From CAVZZV01 sp963779845 (GTDB lineage Bacteria > Bacteroidota > Bacteroidia > Bacteroidales > GCA-2748055): a DNA stretch of 64,000 nt. The notes under the pieces are model-generated. The model saw only the letters and a list, made by a program, of their open reading frames with translations. It was not told the DNA's origin and ran no database searches. The DNA is taken from the NCBI GenBank assembly GCA_963779845.1, contig CAVZZV010000001.1, positions 434,001 through 498,000 on the forward strand, written 5' to 3'. Below are positions 17,563-24,678 of the stretch, one piece after another; the first letter of the stretch is position 1; each line of letters starts with the position of its first letter. The translations under genes were made by a program, and so were the position numbers.

Positions 17563-18489
17563 ATGGTCATGAAGCTCTCAATCCTTTTGAATCTTTTTAT
17601 CCTTTTTTCTTTTAATGCCTTTCCACAGGGAGAAAAACTAAGATTAAATCTTCCGACAGGACTGAAATTTTCAACCCAAACCGACAGCCATACCGAGATG
17701 AAGCAAACGGTCTTCGGGATCGAACAGGAAATAGGAATCGATATGCAGATAATTACCCAGGCAAGGGTGACCGATTTTGAAAACGGAATTTATCAGCTCG
17801 AATATTTCTATCAGTCCCTGAGGATGGAAACGCTTTCTGCCCTTTACAATTCACTAGTCGACACAGATGAAGGGACAAATGAGGAAAGCATGCTGATGCG
17901 GGTCATTATCGGTAAACCCTTTAAGGTTACTTTAAGCGAAACAGGAAACGTGCAGAGCGTAAGAGGCCTCGACAGCATCATCGAAAATTCAGCAAATAAT
18001 ACAGATCTCGATTCGATTGCAATCCTTGATTTTAAGTCCTCCTTACTGGGAACTTTCGGGGAGGAAGCATTCCAACAAAACCTCCGGGAGATCTTTGTTC
18101 CCTTTTCAGAGGAAAGCGTCAGTGAAGGGGATATCTGGACAGACAGCTATGAAACCTCTGCCTCCAATATGCCCTTTAGTGTGTTTAATATTGTTTCCCT
18201 TAAGGACCTGAACCCAAAACATCTGTTACTGCAGGTTACTGGCAGCGTAAAATCGAGGGCCAGCGAGGCCATTAATATGAATGGCTATACCGGTACCATG
18301 AACCTCACGGGAGAGTCCCTGAGCGAAGTGCTACTGTTTCCAAAGCTACTCCTTTGCAATAAATCCACCCTAACAAGGGAACTGAAGGGTTCGATCAATT
18401 TTAAGCCCGATCCGGATGCCGATCAGATCGTCGATGTTCCGACAAGGATAATCCTTAAGAACAACACGACTATAAGCCTGGAAAACTGA
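17563..18489 (+). CDS. Secreted protein, DUF6263-like
   Basis: 308 aa, with a signal peptide at ~1-22 (MKLSILLNLFILFSFNAFPQ). The mature part is beta-rich with no catalytic motif. The layout fits the DUF6263 type of Bacteroidota periplasmic or surface proteins: a T-x-x-E-M-K-Q-T-V-F-G strand near the start, a V-T-L-S-E-T-G-N-V turn, and later FVPFSEESVSEGDIWTDSYE. The family label is by resemblance only. It is followed after 1 bp by a small membrane protein gene, suggesting a pair. The start could also be the ATG 6 bp further in (MKLSIL). Confidence 0.6.
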   Translation: MVMKLSILLNLFILFSFNAFPQGEKLRLNLPTGLKFSTQTDSHTEMKQTVFGIEQEIGIDMQIITQARVTDFENGIYQLEYFYQSLRMETLSALYNSLVDTDEGTNEESMLMRVIIGKPFKVTLSETGNVQSVRGLDSIIENSANNTDLDSIAILDFKSSLLGTFGEEAFQQNLREIFVPFSEESVSEGDIWTDSYETSASNMPFSVFNIVSLKDLNPKHLLLQVTGSVKSRASEAINMNGYTGTMNLTGESLSEVLLFPKLLLCNKSTLTRELKGSINFKPDPDADQIVDVPTRIILKNNTTISLEN

Positions 18490-18490
18490 C

Positions 18491-18937
18491 ATGAAATTTT
18501 TTCCTTCCCTGCCCAAAACCAGTGTGCGGCGCCTTCTATTTATCGCAGCAATGGCCTGGCTTATCGCAGGATTTATGCTTCTGTACAAAGGAGTAAAATT
18601 CCTCATTGAATGGAATGATCGGATGCTGCTGATGTTGATGATAAGTCTTATCTCAGGATTACTCTTTTATTTTCTCCTGTTCACCCGAATATCAAGAAGG
18701 CATACCCTCAGAATTATGAATCTAAAGAAAGAAGAACGGAATATTTTGGCCTTTTTTAATGTCAGGGGCTATCTTATTATGATCCTTATGATCAGTTTTG
18801 GGATCCTCCTGCGAACCTCCGGAATAATTTCCCCTAAGTACCTGTCCTTTTTATATTTAAGTATGGGCCTCCCTCTCTTTCTCTCTGCGTTTCGGTTTAT
18901 TTATTGTGGAGTAAATGTTCCTGATAAGACCTCTTGA
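18491..18937 (+). CDS. Small four-helix membrane protein, unknown function
   Basis: 148 aa. Four hydrophobic segments are visible at about 14-34 (LLFIAAMAWLIAGFMLLYKG), 44-64 (LMLMISLISGLLFYFLLF), 93-112 (LIMILMISFGILLRTSG) and 118-138. Short basic loops separate them (RISRRHTLRIMNLKKEERN). I do not recognise a family. It starts 1 bp after the stop of the DUF6263-like gene, so the two are almost certainly co-transcribed. Confidence 0.65.
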   Translation: MKFFPSLPKTSVRRLLFIAAMAWLIAGFMLLYKGVKFLIEWNDRMLLMLMISLISGLLFYFLLFTRISRRHTLRIMNLKKEERNILAFFNVRGYLIMILMISFGILLRTSGIISPKYLSFLYLSMGLPLFLSAFRFIYCGVNVPDKTS

Positions 18938-19090
18938 AATCCTAAAAAGTTGTTAATCTTTACTTTTCCTGCAAAACTAAAGCTGTTTTCATGATGTTTC
19001 CTTTCAACACTGATCCAGCGGGAAATTACGAATAATTTGTGGAGTCGGATCAAAACTGGATCGTAATTAAACAACTTAAAATTTAAAATT

Positions 19091-19558
19091 ATGAAAAAGT
19101 GCTTTTTATTAATGTCGGCTATTGCGATATTTGGCATTACAGCAATCGGGCAGTCGAGCACCACCGTTCCTGCAAATGTGAAAGAGGGTTTTACCAAGAA
19201 GTACCCCACTGCTTATGATCCAACCTGGAAACAAAGCGATGATGGATGGGGCGCTGAATTTCAGATGGATGGCAAAAACTACAGATCCAATTTTGATGCA
19301 CAGGGAAATTGGGTCGACAGTGAATACGACCTGAAATCGTCCGACGTTCCTTCCAATGTGCGATCCACACTTAACAAGGAATATGAAGGCTACAGAATTG
19401 ATAATTCATACCTGTCGGAAAATGCCAAGGGCAAAGTATACCGTTTTGAAGTTTCCAAAGATGGAGATCAGAAAACAGTGAAAATTGATCCCAATGGCAA
19501 TGTGGTTAAATGGGATTCACACAGCGATATGGATACTTACAGTCCACATAATCCTTAG
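19091..19558 (+). CDS. Secreted PepSY-like (DUF2874-type) protein
   Basis: 155 aa, with a signal peptide at ~1-20 (MKKCFLLMSAIAIFGITAIG, then Q). Two PepSY-like units follow: VKEGFTKKYPTAYDPTWKQS...GAEFQMDGKNYRSNFDAQGN, then VRSTLNKEYEGYRIDNSYLS...RFEVSKDGDQKTVKIDPNGN. The F-x-x-x-Y-P/E-G-Y start and F-D-x-x-G-x-W/V-V end of each unit are the usual pattern. These are periplasmic proteins of unknown role, common in Bacteroidetes. The gene is followed by a strong rho-independent terminator at 19610, so it is the end of a transcript. Confidence 0.82.
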   Translation: MKKCFLLMSAIAIFGITAIGQSSTTVPANVKEGFTKKYPTAYDPTWKQSDDGWGAEFQMDGKNYRSNFDAQGNWVDSEYDLKSSDVPSNVRSTLNKEYEGYRIDNSYLSENAKGKVYRFEVSKDGDQKTVKIDPNGNVVKWDSHSDMDTYSPHNP

Positions 19559-19609
19559 AAAATAGTCAGCAATATTATTTTCAAGGGATCAAGTCTGATT
19601 TTTTTTCAG

Positions 19610-19651
19610 GGACCGCAGATTAAAATATTTAACTCTGCGGTCCTTTTATTT
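19610..19651 (+). terminator. Rho-independent terminator
   Basis: A perfect 10-bp stem (GGACCGCAGA at 19610-19619 with TCTGCGGTCC at 19634-19643), an AT-rich loop, then TTTTATTT. It ends the PepSY-protein transcript. Confidence 0.9.
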
Positions 19652-19753
19652 ATCTTCGTTTAAACATTCTTATAACTTAAGGGTTTTAACGGATAAATAA
19701 AAACTTTTAATTTAGTTCAGATTTCACAATAAATTTTGTCGTAATCTGTTTTT

Positions 19754-19769
19754 TATTTTCCGGAAAATA
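19754..19769. promoter_or_regulatory. 16-bp palindrome, operator-like, in the polyamine-locus promoter
   Basis: TATTTTCCGGAAAATA is a perfect inverted repeat. It ends 1 bp before a perfect -7 element and so occupies the spacer where RNA polymerase binds. This is the expected place for a repressor site; the binding protein is unknown. Confidence 0.5.
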
Positions 19770-19770
19770 G

Positions 19771-19778
19771 TATTTTTG
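19771..19778 (+). promoter_or_regulatory. Promoter -7 element of the polyamine locus
   Basis: TATTTTTG, a perfect TAnnTTTG match 54 bp before the ATG of the arginine decarboxylase gene and directly after the palindrome at 19754-19769. Confidence 0.5.
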
Positions 19779-19832
19779 ACGGCCGTTATTAAAAATAAAA
19801 TTTATGGTTAACGTATTCACCTAATTAAGTAA

Positions 19833-20438
19833 ATGAAAAATAAGCAATTAAGCACATTGCTCAGACCTGAATTAGCCCAGGCTGGCAGCTTTCAGAAGAA
19901 CCTGATTATTGGCAACCGTATTCCCAGGGATTACTTCGTTACCACGGGATCAGGAGAAAGCGATATCACCGTCCATGCTGGCTCCTACCATTTAGCTCTC
20001 AAGGCAGCAGGAATCGAAATGGCTAATATAATGACCTACTCATCAATCCTCCCCGGAATCGCGAACGAAACATCGAAACCTTCCCACTTCACCCATGGTG
20101 CTGTGATGGAATCCATTATGGCTGTCGCAAATGGGACAAGGGGTGAGTTGCTTAATGCAGGAATAATATATGGTTGGTTGTATGACCGTCAAACGCATGA
20201 AAAGTTTGGTGGACTTGTTTGCGAACATAACGGAAACTACACCGATCAGGATATCCGTTCAAAATTGAACGACAGTCTGAAAGAGTTGTACCGGAATGGG
20301 TTCGACGAACAATATGAAATGAAGGATATCCGGTTGATCACCCAATCCTGCCAGCCGGAAAAAGAATATGGTACCGCATTGGTGGCCTTATGCTTCACCA
20401 GTTATGTCTATCCTGTTCTCGATACCCCCACAAATTAG
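19833..20438 (+). CDS. pdaD: Pyruvoyl-dependent arginine decarboxylase
   Basis: 201 aa. PdaD signatures are visible: PRDYFVTTGSGESDITVHAG, then GIEMANIMTYSSILPG. The Ser70-Ser71 pair in T-Y-S-S-I-L-P is the expected self-cleavage site, where the serine at the new N-terminus becomes the pyruvoyl cofactor. The following HFTHGAVMESIMAVANGTRG also fits. The enzyme converts arginine to agmatine. It is the first gene of a locus with agmatinase (7 bp downstream of its stop) and a deoxyhypusine-synthase-like gene. The leader carries a palindrome and a -7 box. Confidence 0.92.
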   Translation: MKNKQLSTLLRPELAQAGSFQKNLIIGNRIPRDYFVTTGSGESDITVHAGSYHLALKAAGIEMANIMTYSSILPGIANETSKPSHFTHGAVMESIMAVANGTRGELLNAGIIYGWLYDRQTHEKFGGLVCEHNGNYTDQDIRSKLNDSLKELYRNGFDEQYEMKDIRLITQSCQPEKEYGTALVALCFTSYVYPVLDTPTN

Positions 20439-20445
20439 AGCGGAA

Positions 20446-21291
20446 ATGCAAAATTTTGGTGGATTGTCAGAAGAATATACCTCGTATAATGATTCTGACA
20501 TTGTAGTGATTCCAGTGCCTTATGACGGAACTTCGACCTGGATCAAGGGAGCAGAAAGGGGACCGGAAGCTTTGCTTGAAGCCTCGGCCAATATGGAACT
20601 CTATGATATTGAGACCGACACAGAAGTATATCTGCGGGGAATCCACACAACAGAGATTGTACATACATCCGAAAGCCCGGAGATATTGGCTCCCCTGGTG
20701 AAAGATGCCATGAAGAAGGTTTTTGATGATCAGAAGTTCCCTGTCCTGCTGGGTGGGGAACATTCAGTGAGCATTGGAGCCTTTCAGGCTGCCGGTGAAA
20801 AATTCGATGATCTGACAATTCTTCAGCTCGATGCACATTCTGATTTGCGGCCGGAATATGAACATTCGGCATATAATCATGCCTGCGTTATGGCTCGTGC
20901 AAAGGAAATCTCCCCCATCGTGCAGGTTGGAATACGCTCCATGTGCGTGGAGGAAAAGGAAAATATGGATGCTTCAAGGGTTTTTTGGGGACATCAGATA
21001 AGAAACAACAGCACATGGATGGAGGAAGTCCTGGACTTATTATCCGGGAACGTTTATATCACCATTGACCTGGATGTTTTCGATCCGGCCTGTCTCCCCG
21101 CTACAGGAACCCCGGAACCAGGCGGAATGGACTACCCGACAGTCATTGAATTTCTAAGGAAAGTAAATGCTGCCAAAAACATTGTCGCTTTTGATGTTGT
21201 TGAGTTATGTCCCATTCCGGGAAACCCGGCCTCAGATTTTCTGGCTTCAAAGCTGGTTTATCAGATTTTGAGCATGAAGTTTGGGGGATGA
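20446..21291 (+). CDS. speB: Agmatinase (ureohydrolase family)
   Basis: 281 aa from the ATG at 20446 (MQNFGGLSEEYTSYN). The frame also has ATGs at 20368 and 20404, but those lie inside pdaD and add residues unlike the family. Binuclear Mn ligands are all visible: LLGGEHSVSIG, LDAHSDLRPEYE, and ITIDLDVFDPACLPATGTPE. It hydrolyses agmatine to putrescine and urea, taking the product of the upstream decarboxylase. IVAFDVVELCPIPGNPASDF near the end is also typical of the family. Confidence 0.95.
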   Translation: MQNFGGLSEEYTSYNDSDIVVIPVPYDGTSTWIKGAERGPEALLEASANMELYDIETDTEVYLRGIHTTEIVHTSESPEILAPLVKDAMKKVFDDQKFPVLLGGEHSVSIGAFQAAGEKFDDLTILQLDAHSDLRPEYEHSAYNHACVMARAKEISPIVQVGIRSMCVEEKENMDASRVFWGHQIRNNSTWMEEVLDLLSGNVYITIDLDVFDPACLPATGTPEPGGMDYPTVIEFLRKVNAAKNIVAFDVVELCPIPGNPASDFLASKLVYQILSMKFGG

Positions 21292-21395
21292 GGGGATGTG
21301 AGGAATGTGGGGGATGTGAGGATGGGAGGATGTGAGGATTTGAAGGATTTGAGGATGTGAGGATTTGAGGATGTGAGGAAAGGATGGGAGGCATC
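21285..21395. repeat. Degenerate GATGTGAG/GATTTGAG tandem repeat
   Basis: About 110 bp of imperfect 8-11 bp units of the type GGATGTGAG, GGATTTGAG and GGATGGGAG start at the stop codon of the agmatinase gene. The strand is strongly asymmetric: nearly all purine plus T, almost no C. The complement reads as CCTCA-CATCCTCAAATCC runs. There are no spacers and no ORF of value. Confidence 0.8.
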
Positions 21396-21501
21396 ACTTG
21401 ATAAAATGATATAAGAAGTAAATGTATATAAACCATCGAGACCCTTTAATGGACTTTTTAATTTAACAGATAAAACCCCTAAAGAGGAAATAATTATAGC
21501 C

Positions 21502-22542
21502 ATGGATAAAAAAAAGTATTTAAAAGAAAAGATCAAACACATTGATATCAAATCCTTCGACCCTTCTCCAATAATCGATTCTATGCGGGGCATGTCCTTC
21601 AGTTCAAGGGATACCGCCAGAGCGGCTGAAATATTACTCAAAATGTTGAATGATAAGGATTGTTCCGTCATTCTTACCCTTGCAGGGAGTACCAGTGCCG
21701 GAGGATGTATGCAGGTGTATGCCGACATGGTGAAGCACAACATGGTGGATGCGATCGTAGCAACAGGTGCATCCATCGTGGATATGGATTTTTTCGAAGC
21801 CCTGGGCTTCCATCATTACGTGGGAACCTCGCAGGTGGATGACACCCTTCTTCGTGATCATTACATCGATCGCATTTACGATACATTTATAGATGAGGAG
21901 GAATTGCAGGTGTGCGACAGCACCATAAAGGAGATTGCGGATTCTCTTGAACCCCGGCCCTATTCATCCAGGGAATTCATCAGGGAAATGGGAAAATGGC
22001 TGGTGAAGAATTCAAAAAAGAAGGAGTCCCTTGTCCAGTTAGCCTATGAAAACAATGTCCCGATTTTCTGCCCGGCCTTTAGTGATAGCAGTGCCGGTTT
22101 TGGCCTGGTAAAACATCAGTGGGAAAATCCTGAGAAGCATGTGAGCATTGACTCAGTGAAAGATTTCCTGGAGTTGACAAAGATAAAAATGCAGGCGAAA
22201 ACAACGGGTTTATTTATGATTGGGGGCGGGGTGCCCAAGAATTTTGTTCAGGACACTGTCGTTTGTGCCGAAGTTCTCGGGAAAGAGGTCCCGATGCATA
22301 AATATGCCGTTCAGATCACGGTAGCAGACGTCCGCGATGGGGCCTGTTCAAGCTCAACCCTTAAAGAAGCCGCCTCCTGGGGAAAGGTGGATACGGTTTA
22401 TGAACAAATGGTGTATGCCGAAGCAAGCACTGTCGTACCTTTGATTGTAAGTTATGTGTTCCACAAAGATAATTGGTCTGCAAAAAGGAAAAAATATGAA
22501 TGGGCCAGGATTTATTCACCGGATTCCGGAACTTTACAGTAA
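21502..22542 (+). CDS. Deoxyhypusine synthase family protein, probable polyamine (homospermidine/spermidine-type) synthase
   Basis: 346 aa. The NAD-binding fold of the DHS family is clear: LTLAGSTSAGGCMQVYADMV, GASIVDMDFFEALGFHHYVG, FMIGGGVPKNFVQDTVVCAE, and ADVRDGACSSSTLKEAASWG followed by K-V. K295 in A-S-W-G-K is the family's catalytic lysine. Bacteria have no eIF5A, so classical deoxyhypusine formation is not possible. Bacterial relatives act as homospermidine synthases or related aminobutyl/aminopropyl transferases. Following pdaD and speB, which make putrescine, it most likely converts putrescine or agmatine to a longer polyamine. The exact product is inference. Confidence 0.85.
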   Translation: MDKKKYLKEKIKHIDIKSFDPSPIIDSMRGMSFSSRDTARAAEILLKMLNDKDCSVILTLAGSTSAGGCMQVYADMVKHNMVDAIVATGASIVDMDFFEALGFHHYVGTSQVDDTLLRDHYIDRIYDTFIDEEELQVCDSTIKEIADSLEPRPYSSREFIREMGKWLVKNSKKKESLVQLAYENNVPIFCPAFSDSSAGFGLVKHQWENPEKHVSIDSVKDFLELTKIKMQAKTTGLFMIGGGVPKNFVQDTVVCAEVLGKEVPMHKYAVQITVADVRDGACSSSTLKEAASWGKVDTVYEQMVYAEASTVVPLIVSYVFHKDNWSAKRKKYEWARIYSPDSGTLQ

Positions 22543-22673
22543 ATTTGCAACGAAAGAACCTATGTCTTCCTCTGATTTTACAGGGATTTTCATACAAGCC
22601 CGGGAAATGATTCCAGCTTGAGGGGGAAAGGCTAAAAACCCAAATTTCACACCTACATTAAATTTCATAAAAC

Positions 22674-23147
22674 ATGAAAACCAGGATTATTATTATTGCC
22701 GTAATCTCACTTTTTCTTTCTTCAAATCTCAAATCCCAGGATTATATAAACGCGGTCGGGGTGCGGATTGGTTTGGGACAGGGAATCACCTTTAAACATT
22801 TCGTATCAACCACAGATGCCATTGAAGGCCTCCTGGATTTTCGCTGGGGCGGTTTTAATATCACCGGCCTGTACGAGCGCCACATGACCGCTTTCGATGT
22901 TGATGAGCTTTACTTCTACTATGGCGCCGGAGCCCATATCGGATTTTGGGACGGCTACTCAAACCCCTGGTTCGACAACCGGGACCATTATACCGTGATC
23001 GGAATTGATGGTCTGGTGGGTCTCGAATATGTTTTCACGGAAATACCCTTTAATCTTGGAATTGATTGGAAGCCTGCCATAAATCTTATTGGAAATACAG
23101 GTTTATGGGGAGACAATATCGCCTTGTCATTCCGGTTTATGTTCTGA
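22674..23147 (+). CDS. Small secreted, probably outer-membrane beta-barrel-like protein
   Basis: 157 aa, with a signal peptide at ~1-21 (KTRIIIIAVISLFLSSNLKS, then QD). The mature part has alternating hydrophobic beta strands and many Gly/aromatic residues (GVRIGLGQGITFKHFVST, FYYGAGAHIGFWDG, GLEYVFTEIPFNLGIDW). It ends in Phe (LSFRFMF), the C-terminal signature of outer-membrane barrels. The size fits a small 6-8 stranded barrel. No named family is recognised. It is a single gene, with 130-240 bp of apparently empty sequence on either side. Confidence 0.7.
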   Translation: MKTRIIIIAVISLFLSSNLKSQDYINAVGVRIGLGQGITFKHFVSTTDAIEGLLDFRWGGFNITGLYERHMTAFDVDELYFYYGAGAHIGFWDGYSNPWFDNRDHYTVIGIDGLVGLEYVFTEIPFNLGIDWKPAINLIGNTGLWGDNIALSFRFMF

Positions 23148-23411
23148 TTTTTTAAGGAGAATCACTGGAAAAGATTATTCATGAAATTAACCATCGAAGA
23201 GGGCCAATATGCATAACTCCCCTATGTTAGGGTGGTGATCAGAAGGGATGAGATGCTTCAGCCCTGAAATTATTCTTGGATTCAACCATCTGGTCATGGC
23301 AAAGAGCGCCCCGGATTTGTCTGTATATTAAGTATTTTCCCCATTGGTAGCAGGATAGAAAAGGCTTCCGGATTCTTTATTCAGTTTCCATTGAACCTAA
23401 ATTGTTGTCAG

Positions 23412-24356
23412 ATGAAATCAAGGATTAAAGATGAACTTCTAAATGCTGCGGAAAGGATTAAACCCTATATCCACCGGACTCCGGTGCTTACTTCACACAC
23501 TATTGATGCATTAGCCGGGGCTGAACTCTTTTTCAAATGTGAAAATTTCCAAAAGATGGGAGCCTTTAAAATGCGGGGTGCCATGAACGCCCTGCTCCTC
23601 CTCACCCCTCCAGACCAATTGCAGGGGGTTGCCACCCATTCCTCCGGTAATTTCGCCCAGGCCTTGGCCCTTGCCGCAAGAAACATTGGAGTTAAAGCCT
23701 ATATTGTGATGCCGGAAGATGCGCCTCAGATTAAGAAAAATGCCGTAGCCGGATATGGTGCAGAGATTATAGAAAGCAAGCCCGGGCAAAAAGCCAGAGA
23801 GGAGATGCTGGAACGAGTCCTTCAAAAAACCGGAGCGTGTTTTATCCATCCCTACAACAATATCAATGTTATTCACGGCAACAGTACCGCAGCATTGGAA
23901 TTACTGGAAGATTACCCGGATTTGGATGCTGTTATTGCCCCGGTGGGCGGGGGTGGGCTCCTTTCCGGCACGGCCCTTGCCGCGAAACTCATCAATCCTG
24001 AAATTGAAATCTTTGCCGGCGAGCCTTCGGCAGCCGATGATGCCTTTCGGTCTATCCAAACCGGAATCATCCAACCTTCCATTAATCCCAATACCATTGC
24101 CGACGGATTACGCACCTCTCTCGGTGATATCACTTTTCCCATAATTCAAAAGCTTGTAAAGGAAATTATCCGCGTTGAAGAAGAGGAAATCATTTTCGCT
24201 ATGCAGTTAATTTGGGAAAGAATGAAGATTATCGTGGAGCCTTCCGCGGCCGTTGGGCTGGCAGCAATATATAAACGTCCTGAATTATTTACAAACAGAA
24301 AGATCGGGATTATTCTTTCGGGAGGAAATGTGGAGCTATCTAAGCTGCCTTTCTAA
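23412..24356 (+). CDS. PLP-dependent threonine dehydratase / serine racemase-like enzyme
   Basis: 314 aa from the ATG at 23412 (MKSRIKDELLNAAERIKPYI). A start 21 bp earlier adds only MNLNCCQ. This is fold-type II: FQKMGAFKMRGAMNALLLL places the Schiff-base Lys at K53; SSGNFAQALALAA is the substrate loop; VAPVGGGGLLSGTALAAKLI binds the PLP phosphate; and IILSGGNVEL closes the fold. There is no C-terminal ACT domain, so this is the short catabolic or racemase type. It deaminates threonine or serine, or interconverts serine enantiomers. Upstream, 23148-23411 holds nothing recognisable. Confidence 0.9.
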   Translation: MKSRIKDELLNAAERIKPYIHRTPVLTSHTIDALAGAELFFKCENFQKMGAFKMRGAMNALLLLTPPDQLQGVATHSSGNFAQALALAARNIGVKAYIVMPEDAPQIKKNAVAGYGAEIIESKPGQKAREEMLERVLQKTGACFIHPYNNINVIHGNSTAALELLEDYPDLDAVIAPVGGGGLLSGTALAAKLINPEIEIFAGEPSAADDAFRSIQTGIIQPSINPNTIADGLRTSLGDITFPIIQKLVKEIIRVEEEEIIFAMQLIWERMKIIVEPSAAVGLAAIYKRPELFTNRKIGIILSGGNVELSKLPF

Positions 24357-24372
24357 AAGAGTTGCGCTGGCA

Positions 24373-24543
24373 TTAAAATGTAGAGAGAATAAATATGTTT
24401 TTGATGTTTCTCAGTTACCTAATGGGGTATGCTTTTACAACCTTAATTTATATGGTGAAAATTTAGCCTTCTGCTCCTTATACCCTCAACATGTGAGCAG
24501 GGAAAAGTATAAATTTCAACCGGACTTTTCTGTTGATGCGTGA
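24373..24543 (+). pseudogene. Remnant of a T9SS type A C-terminal sorting domain
   Basis: In the plus frame ending at the stop 24541-24543 the peptide reads NKYVFDVSQLPNGVCFYNLN and continues LYGENLAFCSL. The D-V-S-x-L-P-N-G-x-x-F-Y-x-L core is the hallmark of the type A sorting domain found at the end of secreted Bacteroidota proteins. No cargo domain precedes it; upstream sequence is the dehydratase in another frame. After FCSL the sequence no longer resembles the domain. It is probably the decayed end of a lost secreted protein. Confidence 0.55.
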
Positions 24544-24563
24544 ATTACTCAACAATAAAATCA

Positions 24564-24659
24564 ATGCTTATGAAAAGGATACTATTTCAATTAATTTTGT
24601 TTCATGCAATTTTATGTAATGGTTGCCTGCAAGATGGAGGATTTATCAAACACAATTGA
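24564..24659 (+). pseudogene. Truncated lipoprotein signal-peptide ORF (31 codons)
   Basis: The peptide MLMKRILFQLILFHAILCNG, then CLQDGGFIKHN, has a basic start, a hydrophobic stretch and a lipobox-like C-N-G-C, then stops after ten residues. It looks like the beginning of a lipoprotein gene cut short. It lies between the T9SS-domain remnant and the TlpA-like gene, in a stretch with no intact gene (24357-24678). Confidence 0.35.
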
Positions 24660-24678
24660 AGCAAGTGTACTTCATACT

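Noticed and set aside
20368..20445. Upstream starts for the agmatinase at 20368 and 20404
   Set aside because: They lie within the pdaD coding region and add residues not typical of agmatinases; MQNFGGL at 20446 fits.
21285..21395. CRISPR-like repeat array
   Set aside because: Units are 8-11 bp, imperfect and contiguous, with no spacers and no cas genes nearby.
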